Positions 6,835-12,360 of a DNA stretch of 12,360 nucleotides are shown here, piece by piece (positions within the stretch are counted from its first letter, which is position 1; every line of letters begins with the position of its first letter). A program made the translations under genes and the position numbers. This DNA is from Bacteroidota bacterium (GTDB lineage: Bacteria; Bacteroidota; Bacteroidia; Flavobacteriales; Schleiferiaceae). The stretch is from positions 1-12,360 of the forward strand of contig PXYR01000049.1 in NCBI GenBank assembly GCA_003023665.1. The letters run 5' to 3'. Under the pieces are notes generated by a model. That model had not been told where the DNA came from. It did not search any database and saw only the letters and a program-made list of their open reading frames with translations.

Positions 6835-8210
6835 GGTCTTAAATCTAGCGACTTAATGTGAATCGCGCCATTTCTAGCAAAACTATTGATAGCCCCTCTA
6901 CGCATAGTCGCAGGGTTTTGGAGACTTCTGCTTGCCTTGCGCAAGTTATCTAGTTGTCTACGTTTAGATTCGCTTATTTCTGGCCGGTCAGAGCTGTGCG
7001 CTTTACTCTGGTATTTCCAATATCCGGGAAAAAGTTGGTCGTTGCGATACTCCAAATAATGCGCTTGATCACGGTCATCGTACTCTAAAGTTTTTACACT
7101 TATAATCTGTGAAGTTGCACGATTGGTGAGAACAAGTTCCGCTATGTAATGAACACTATTTTCTTTGAAGAATTCTCTGTAGAAGACTTTCCTGTATTTG
7201 GCAGTTTTTACGGTTTCGCCTTCTTTGTTTTTGGTTTCTACGTAATAGCGCTCGTATCCTTTTTTAGTTTCAGAACGCAGTTCCCCTTCAATTTCGTCCG
7301 CAATATTGATGGTCACTTTAAGATAGGCATTGGCACTCAGGATTTCCTGCGTTAATGCTCCATCCGCGGTACTTCCTTGCACAATCGCCTCCTGTTCCTG
7401 TTGGATTAAATCAAAATTCGTTCTGTCTACCAACTCAATGAATGGGTCTTTCATGGCGTAAATCTCACTTATCAGCCTGGATTGTACAGCGGAGCTAATT
7501 GACAATTCCTTACCAGAAATAGCTGGGTCAGACACTATACCAATTCTATATTTTCCCCTTTCCAAGGCTTCCTCCATCAAAAGCTTCAATTCATTCTGAT
7601 CAGGGTACTTTTTTCGCATTGGTTCAAGGGTGTAGTACGATTTCCTGTATTCTCCCAATTCAAATTGGTGCAAGGCTGTTGTATAAATAGGTTCAACTTC
7701 GCTAAATCTTAGCAGGGCTTGAACATCCTTATAGTTTTTATCTAATTGTGCTAATTCTTTTAATCGCTTGTTGGCTTGGTCATAGTGTTCATGCCGTATA
7801 AGGTCATGACATCTTTCATAAACCTTGGCCATGTACCGGCGTTTTTGACTTTGAAAATCTTGCGTGTAAAAACCTTCATACCTGCTCACACTGATGTAAG
7901 GCTTCAAATAATTAGTCCATTTTTCAGCATCTAAAAATTTGTAAACGGAAAGAGAATCATTCCCGTCTGCGAATCGATAGTTAGTATAGAGTTCTTCTAG
8001 TAGTGCTGTTCCGTAATTACTCATTGCTGACAAGTACTTTGCACTGTTAGGTCTTCTGTCAATAGAATACTTAAATTCTGTAACAGCTTGTTTCAAGACT
8101 CTAGCTTCTGCGAATTTCATTCCTTGTTTGTAATGATAGCGTGGGCCTTGACAACCTATAAACAAGAGGGAACATAGTAGTAGAAGATGTATTTTTTTCA
8201 TTGCGATCAT
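6831..8210 (-). CDS. TPR/CsgG-like lipoprotein of unknown function
   Basis: A 459-residue predicted lipoprotein with an N-terminal hydrophobic signal and a lipobox FIGC (Cys20 from the ATG at 8210; Cys17 if the ATG at 8201 is used, which gives the more typical start MKKIHLLLL). Neither start has a clear ribosome binding site. Residues about 25-55 and 138-215 look like TPR-type helical repeats (for example EARVLKQAVTEFKYSIDRRP, then HYDQANKRLKELAQLDKNY). Residues about 221-305 resemble a CsgG-type/TolB-N-like alpha/beta domain: YRIGIVSDP, then FIELVDRTNFDLIQQEQE, the equivalent of the 'pLERqgLqnLLnE' segment of CsgG, and a strand YLKVTINI. From about 305 to 400 there is a long charged and tyrosine-rich segment, then a basic tail. 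CsgG is the curli secretion channel, but the fusion to TPRs and the absence of curli genes argue against a curli role. It is translationally coupled to the LPP20 lipoprotein downstream. The gene is divergent from yaaA. Confidence 0.75.
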   Translation of the reverse strand: MIAMKKIHLLLLCSLLFIGCQGPRYHYKQGMKFAEARVLKQAVTEFKYSIDRRPNSAKYLSAMSNYGTALLEELYTNYRFADGNDSLSVYKFLDAEKWTNYLKPYISVSRYEGFYTQDFQSQKRRYMAKVYERCHDLIRHEHYDQANKRLKELAQLDKNYKDVQALLRFSEVEPIYTTALHQFELGEYRKSYYTLEPMRKKYPDQNELKLLMEEALERGKYRIGIVSDPAISGKELSISSAVQSRLISEIYAMKDPFIELVDRTNFDLIQQEQEAIVQGSTADGALTQEILSANAYLKVTINIADEIEGELRSETKKGYERYYVETKNKEGETVKTAKYRKVFYREFFKENSVHYIAELVLTNRATSQIISVKTLEYDDRDQAHYLEYRNDQLFPGYWKYQSKAHSSDRPEISESKRRQLDNLRKASRSLQNPATMRRGAINSFARNGAIHIKSLDLRP

Positions 8211-8277
8211 AGTATAACTTGTATAACAAAAGCTGTGCCTTGGTGGTAAAGTTAAGTCTTGCTATTATTTTTACACC

Positions 8278-9045
8278 ATGAATAACCCGATAGTCTTACT
8301 ATCACCATCTAAAGGGATGGGCAGTTTTCCGTCAAATGCGCCATATGTTGGCTCTGCTTCCGTGCCTTTTTCACAGGCCACCAAAGAAGTCGTGGAGACC
8401 ATTCAAGGGATGAGCTCAGGTCAGCGGAAAGAATTATTCAAAGTAAGCGACAATTTGTTTCATTCTGTTGAAAGATTTTGGTCCTTGCCTCCATTGGAAT
8501 ACTTAGAGCCTTCTCAGGGTCTTCCCGGATTATTTGCTTACACCGGTGAGGCCTTCAAAAGTTTTGATGCACATTCCCTTGGAAATAATGCGATTCAACG
8601 TGCTAAAAACTCTTTGGTAATTGTTAGCGCTCTGTATGGAATTGTAACGGGTGAAATGAATATCGTAAACTACCGTTTGGAAATGCAGAGTAAACTGGGA
8701 GTTAATGGGTACAAGAATTTATATGGCTTGTGGCGACCCATTCTTACTCAATGGTTGAACCAACAGGAATCCAGCTTTGCGGTCAACTTATGTAGTAATG
8801 AATATTCCAAGGTATTTGATTGGAAATCAGTTACCATGCCTGCCATTCATATTGATTTCAAGCAGATGAAAAATGGTGAGATTAAGTCGGTATCGGCATT
8901 TTCAAAACAAGCGCGTGGAACCATGGCGCGTTGGATTTTTACTGAGAACATACAGACTATATTTAGTTTGGCATCGTTTGACTTGGATGGGTATCGTCTT
9001 TATAGTCACGAAGGCGATAACATGGTATTTTTAAGGGAAGAATAA
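8278..9045 (+). CDS. yaaA: peroxide stress protein YaaA (UPF0246/DUF328)
   Basis: A 255-residue protein that aligns along its length with E. coli YaaA (258 residues). Shared blocks are SPSKGM at the N-terminus (SPAKTL in E. coli), FAYTGEAF (87-94), SALYGIV (117-123), YRLEM (132-136), NLCSNEYSK (170-178) and KQARGTMARWI (210-220). In E. coli, YaaA is induced by hydrogen peroxide through OxyR and limits DNA and protein damage from iron-driven Fenton chemistry; the biochemical activity is still debated, and DNA binding has been reported. Cytoplasmic. The ATG is the only sensible start, because the conserved block begins within the first ten residues. It is divergent from the CsgG-like lipoprotein gene with a 67-bp gap and is followed 3 bp later by the outer-membrane protein gene, so the two rightward genes probably share a message. 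Confidence 0.93.
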   Translation: MNNPIVLLSPSKGMGSFPSNAPYVGSASVPFSQATKEVVETIQGMSSGQRKELFKVSDNLFHSVERFWSLPPLEYLEPSQGLPGLFAYTGEAFKSFDAHSLGNNAIQRAKNSLVIVSALYGIVTGEMNIVNYRLEMQSKLGVNGYKNLYGLWRPILTQWLNQQESSFAVNLCSNEYSKVFDWKSVTMPAIHIDFKQMKNGEIKSVSAFSKQARGTMARWIFTENIQTIFSLASFDLDGYRLYSHEGDNMVFLREE

Positions 9046-9048
9046 AAG

Positions 9049-9744
9049 ATGATGAAAAATAAGTTTCTGATTGTAGTACTCTTTATGAGTTTAAGCACGC
9101 TGGTGAAGGCACAGCGCCCAACCTCATTTCTTGAATTGGGTGGTTATGGCATGTCGCAAAATTACCTAGGAGATGTTAATAGCAACTCTTTGAGTGCTTT
9201 TACGCAAGAAGCAAGATTTGGGGCAGGTGCTCAAATTAAGTACAATTTCAGTAGCTTATGGAGCGTAGGCGCAGATGTGAATTTTGGTGATCTATATAGT
9301 CATGATAATCTTCATGGTAACGAGTCTAGAGATTATAGAGTGGATACAGAAATCCTTCAAATGGGTGTATTTACTAACCTTCATTTTATCCCATTCGGTA
9401 AGTACAATTTGCGCCATAAACACACCCCTTTTCTCCATCTTGGAATGAATGCTTTGACTTATCAGCCAAACTTGAACACCAATGCACAATATCCAGATGA
9501 AATTGAATTGTATCCAGGAACAGGAAGAGCATTGGGTTATTCTATTGGGTTTGGATGGAGAATCAGAAGGTCGCTAAAATCATTTTATAACGTTGGTATA
9601 TTCTATAACGGTTTTGGTGTTTCAAATATTGAAGGATTCAATTACAGTGATGAATTCACAGCAGCCAATCCTGGAATTAGAAACAGCTTGGATGGATGCA
9701 TGACCTTGAAATTTGGTATGAGTCTCGGTTTTTTTGAGCAATAA
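9049..9744 (+). CDS. DUF6089-like outer-membrane beta-barrel protein
   Basis: A 231-residue secreted protein. The signal peptide (MMKNKFLIVVLFMSLSTLVKA, about 21 residues) is followed by a cleavage site before QRP. The mature start FLELGGYGMSQNYLGDVN fits the 'E-[IL]-G...NYLGD' pattern of the small porin-like barrels called DUF6089 in Bacteroidota. Alternating polar and hydrophobic stretches with Gly and aromatic residues (GAGAQIKYNFSSLWSVGADV, LGYSIGFGWRI, FYNVGIFYNGFGV, LKFGMSLGFFEQ) suggest an 8- to 10-stranded barrel in the outer membrane, ending in a strand close to the C-terminus. Function unknown. Two ATGs in a row (9049 and 9052) leave the exact start open. The A-rich purine tract at the end of yaaA can serve as ribosome binding site. 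It is co-oriented with yaaA, with a terminator behind it. Confidence 0.85.
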   Translation: MMKNKFLIVVLFMSLSTLVKAQRPTSFLELGGYGMSQNYLGDVNSNSLSAFTQEARFGAGAQIKYNFSSLWSVGADVNFGDLYSHDNLHGNESRDYRVDTEILQMGVFTNLHFIPFGKYNLRHKHTPFLHLGMNALTYQPNLNTNAQYPDEIELYPGTGRALGYSIGFGWRIRRSLKSFYNVGIFYNGFGVSNIEGFNYSDEFTAANPGIRNSLDGCMTLKFGMSLGFFEQ

Positions 9745-9773
9745 GTTTTCGGCACAGCCTTTGAACCATATAT

Positions 9774-9801
9774 AGGGCGCTCTTTTAAGGCGCTCTTTTT
9801 T
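9774..9801 (+). terminator. intrinsic terminator between the barrel-protein gene and lon
   Basis: AGGGCGC (9774-9780) pairs with GCGCTCT (9790-9796) as a 7-bp stem with one G-U pair and a 9-nt loop (TCTTTTAAG). It runs directly into a T tract ending at 9801. It lies about 30 bases after the upstream stop and separates the yaaA unit from lon. The two arms are also near-identical direct repeats of GGCGCTCTTTT, because GCGC is self-complementary. Confidence 0.75.
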
Positions 9802-9861
9802 AACATTCAATGACAGCATGACCGCAATAAACATGGGTTTAGTTGTCAAGAAATTGATTTT

Positions 9862-12312
9862 ATGGACAGTTTGTCACTTAGCGATATAATTAACGAAAGC
9901 ACAGAATTTATTCCATTAATGACCTCTGACGAGGAAGTGGAAATTAACAATACCGATTTACCGGAAGAACTACCCATCTTGCCATTGCGCAATACCGTTA
10001 TTTTTCCAGGGGTAGTTGCCCCAATAACGGCGGGTCGGGATAAGAGTCTGCGTCTTATTCGTGATATTAAGGAAGAGCCAAAATACGTGGGTATGATTAC
10101 CCAAAAAGACGGTGATACTGAGGAGCCCACTAGCGATGATGTCTTTCCCACAGGAACTCTGGCTCAAATTGTGAAGAGTTTTAAAATGCCTGATGGTAAT
10201 ACCACAATTATAATTCAGGGTAAGAAACGATTCCGCATTCTAGAATGGACGACTACTGAGCCTTATAATAGGGCTAAAGTGGAATTTTTACCAGAGTTTG
10301 TTCCAGAGGATGATGATGTTGAATTCAATATTGTTATGGACAGCATCAAGGAGGTTGCCGCGCAATTGATTCAAGATAGTCCACACATACCTACAGAGGC
10401 TCAAACTGCGCTGGATAACATCAAGAGCAATACATTTCTACTGAATTTCATTGCTTCAAATAGCAGTATGGTGCTAGACAAGAAGCAAGAAGTTCTGGAA
10501 TTAGATTCGCTCAAGGATCGAGCTTCAAACGTTCTGGAGGGTTTGAATTTGGAGTTGAAGAAACTTGAAGTTAAAAACGAGATACAAGACAAGGTTAAAT
10601 TGGAGTTTGACCAACAGCAGCGCGAATATTTTTTGCATCAGCAGATGAAAACGATCCAAGAAGAGCTTGGTGGAAATTCAAGTGAAACTGAGATTGAGGA
10701 GCTGAGGCAAAGGGCTAAAAAGAAGAAATGGGATCCTAGCAGCAGTGAACGATTTAACAAGGAGTTGAAGAAACTACAGCGGTTAAATCCGCAGATGCCG
10801 GAATTTGCAATTCAAAGAAACTATTTAGAGTTCATGCTGGACTTACCGTACGAGGGTAAAGGTTTAGCAAGTATTGATTTAAAGGATGCCACTAAGGTTT
10901 TAGACCGAGATCACTATGGTTTAGAGAAAGTCAAAGAGCGTATTCTAGAGCATCTTGCGGTTTTGAAGCTTAAAGGTGATATGAAAAGCCCGATAATCTG
11001 TTTGGCAGGCCCTCCGGGAGTGGGTAAAACGTCTTTAGGAAAAAGTATTGCGGAAGCATTGGGCCGACCTTATGTGCGTATGTCACTGGGTGGGTTACGA
11101 GATGAAGCTGAAATTCGTGGACACCGTAAAACCTACATAGGTGCTATGCCAGGTCGCATACTGCAAAATATGAAGAAAGCGGGTTCCAATGACCCGGTTT
11201 TCATTTTGGATGAAATTGATAAGCTGAGTTATGGAACGGGAGGGGATCCGTCTTCATCAATGCTGGAGGTACTTGATCCAGAGCAAAACGATAGCTTTTA
11301 TGATAATTACCTTGAAATGGGTTATGATTTAAGCAAAGTCTTTTTCATTGCTACGGCCAATAACCTTGGTGCTATTCAACCTGCACTTCTTGATCGAATG
11401 GAAGTCATAGACGTTACGGGCTACACGATAGAGGAAAAGGTTGAAATCGCAAAACAGCATTTGGTTCCCAAGCAACTTGATAACCATGGAATAACTAAAG
11501 ATCAGTTTTCCATTGCAAAGCCCACTTTGAAGTCTTTGGTTGAGGGATATACGCGTGAAAGTGGTGTGCGAAACCTAGATAAGAAAGTAGCAAAACTTGT
11601 GCGCTCAACGGCAAAAGATATTGCACTAGGAACCGAAGCTCACACCAAGGTGAATGTAGAGCGTTTAGAGGAGATTCTTGGTCCTCCAAGAGAGCGGGAT
11701 ATCTATGAAGGGAATAATCATGCAGGCGTGGTGACAGGATTAGCTTGGACTCCGGTAGGTGGTGATATTTTGTTTATTGAAAGTTCACTTGCTAAAGGTT
11801 CAGGAAAAGTAATCATAACCGGTAATCTTGGAGTTGTGATGAAGGAAAGTGCTACAATTGCTATTGCCTACCTAAAGGCAAATGCAGACGAATTGGGTAT
11901 TGATCAGAATCTGTTTAAAGCTTACGATATTAATATTCATGTACCTCAAGGTGCTATTCCAAAGGACGGACCTAGCGCCGGAATTACCTTGTTAACCGCA
12001 TTGACATCTTTATTCACACAGAAAAAAGTAGCTCCAAAATTGGCCATGACCGGTGAGATAACATTACGGGGTAGAGTTTTGCCCGTTGGTGGAATTAAGG
12101 AGAAAATTTTAGCTGCTAAACGAGCAAAAATTAGTACAATTTTATTGTGCGAAAAGAACAGAAAGGATATCGAAGAAATTGAGGCTCATTATCTCAAAGG
12201 CATGACGTTCCATTACATTTCTGAAATGTCGGAAGTCTTAGATTTAGCTATATTGAATCAGAAGGTCAAAGGTGCCAAAACACTTTCTGCGGAGACTAAA
12301 AAACGTGATTAA
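9862..12312 (+). CDS. lon: ATP-dependent protease Lon
   Basis: A cytoplasmic homohexameric AAA+ protease that degrades damaged and selected regulatory proteins. The 816-residue product has the full Lon order. An acidic leader typical of Bacteroidota precedes LPILPLRNTVIFPGVVAPI, which opens the substrate-binding LAN domain (about 36-235). A helical coiled-coil region follows to about 330 (including FLHQQMKTIQEELGG). The AAA+ module has Walker A GPPGVGKT (383-390) and Walker B FILDEIDKL (Asp450-Glu451). The peptidase domain has the catalytic serine in PKDGPSAG (Ser705) and the catalytic lysine in GGIKEKILAAK (Lys748); the 43-residue spacing equals that of E. coli S679/K722. No key residue is missing. 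The ATG at 9862 is used because no earlier in-frame start is present after the terminator. The ribosome binding site is weak, and no heat-shock (CIRCE-type) element was seen in the 117-bp upstream gap. Confidence 0.98.
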   Translation: MDSLSLSDIINESTEFIPLMTSDEEVEINNTDLPEELPILPLRNTVIFPGVVAPITAGRDKSLRLIRDIKEEPKYVGMITQKDGDTEEPTSDDVFPTGTLAQIVKSFKMPDGNTTIIIQGKKRFRILEWTTTEPYNRAKVEFLPEFVPEDDDVEFNIVMDSIKEVAAQLIQDSPHIPTEAQTALDNIKSNTFLLNFIASNSSMVLDKKQEVLELDSLKDRASNVLEGLNLELKKLEVKNEIQDKVKLEFDQQQREYFLHQQMKTIQEELGGNSSETEIEELRQRAKKKKWDPSSSERFNKELKKLQRLNPQMPEFAIQRNYLEFMLDLPYEGKGLASIDLKDATKVLDRDHYGLEKVKERILEHLAVLKLKGDMKSPIICLAGPPGVGKTSLGKSIAEALGRPYVRMSLGGLRDEAEIRGHRKTYIGAMPGRILQNMKKAGSNDPVFILDEIDKLSYGTGGDPSSSMLEVLDPEQNDSFYDNYLEMGYDLSKVFFIATANNLGAIQPALLDRMEVIDVTGYTIEEKVEIAKQHLVPKQLDNHGITKDQFSIAKPTLKSLVEGYTRESGVRNLDKKVAKLVRSTAKDIALGTEAHTKVNVERLEEILGPPRERDIYEGNNHAGVVTGLAWTPVGGDILFIESSLAKGSGKVIITGNLGVVMKESATIAIAYLKANADELGIDQNLFKAYDINIHVPQGAIPKDGPSAGITLLTALTSLFTQKKVAPKLAMTGEITLRGRVLPVGGIKEKILAAKRAKISTILLCEKNRKDIEEIEAHYLKGMTFHYISEMSEVLDLAILNQKVKGAKTLSAETKKRD

Positions 12313-12360
12313 AAAATTAGTCATATCGATGCTTCTGCCGTTTACGATGTTAGCGCAAAG
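12305..12360 (+). CDS. start of a secreted protein, cut by the right edge
   Basis: A reading frame opens at a GTG inside the last codons of lon and stays open to the window end. It reads MIKKLVISMLLPFTMLAQ, a convincing signal peptide: two lysines, a hydrophobic core, and an Ala-Gln cleavage junction that is common in Bacteroidota. GGAG at 12291-12294 is placed 10 bases before the GTG as a possible ribosome binding site. An ATG at 12329 is an alternative start, but it would lose the basic N-terminus. The 8-bp overlap with lon suggests co-transcription. Only about 18 residues are visible, so the protein family cannot be named. Confidence 0.6.
   Translation, partial: MIKKLVISMLLPFTMLAQ

Noticed and set aside
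6831..8210. Curli secretion channel CsgG
   Set aside because: The CsgG-like part is embedded in a longer TPR-containing protein, and no csgA, csgB, csgE or csgF-like gene is in the window.
8211..8277. Divergent promoters between the CsgG-like gene and yaaA
   Set aside because: Promoters must be close by, but TTG at 8240 with TATTATTT at 8263 is too far from the consensus to annotate. The short repeats of TTATAC near 8212-8225 are also too weak to call.
1..12360. CRISPR array, tRNA, rRNA or riboswitch
   Set aside because: No regularly spaced repeats, cloverleaf-like sequences or conserved ribosomal segments were seen. The intergenic gaps are short and hold no recognisable riboswitch core.

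Overview
The window looks like chromosomal DNA of a member of the Bacteroidota, probably a Flavobacteriales-type marine or free-living bacterium. The reasons are its moderately AT-rich composition, A-rich leaders in place of strong Shine-Dalgarno sites, a monofunctional aspartate kinase paired with a polyamine-acetyltransferase-like GNAT protein, a DUF6089-like outer-membrane protein, and a Lon with the acidic N-terminal leader usual in that phylum. It is mostly core-genome content, and no intact mobile element, tRNA, rRNA or CRISPR array is visible.

Layout. At the left edge, the 3' part of an NAD-dependent D-2-hydroxyacid (phosphoglycerate-type) dehydrogenase runs rightward and converges on a long leftward block with its stop codon overlapping that of lysC. 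The leftward block, read in transcription order from about 8210 down to 611, holds: a TPR/CsgG-like lipoprotein; an LPP20-domain lipoprotein (4-bp ATGA overlap); a MarR regulator with a perfect 14-bp palindrome just upstream; a short zinc-ribbon/HTH protein related to IS1 InsA but without a transposase catalytic domain; acetyl-CoA synthetase; an SSAT-like GNAT acetyltransferase; and aspartate kinase (4-bp ATGA overlap with the GNAT gene). From 8278 a rightward block follows: yaaA, a DUF6089-like outer-membrane beta-barrel protein 3 bp behind it, an intrinsic terminator, then lon, and finally the first codons of a secreted protein that starts inside the end of lon.

How the genes fit together. 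The GNAT/lysC pair belongs to lysine/threonine/methionine precursor synthesis. The left-edge dehydrogenase could be a serine-pathway enzyme. MarR, the InsA-like protein and Acs form a plausible acetate/acyl-CoA unit with two candidate DNA-binding regulators upstream of the enzyme. The two lipoproteins look like a CsgG-type/LPP20-type outer-membrane assembly of unknown job. YaaA (oxidative stress) and Lon (protein quality control) are stress functions that flank the barrel protein. The least understood and most interesting parts are the lipoprotein pair (5584-8210) and the solo InsA-like gene in front of acs (4392-4835). Neither is proven to be a new system from sequence alone.
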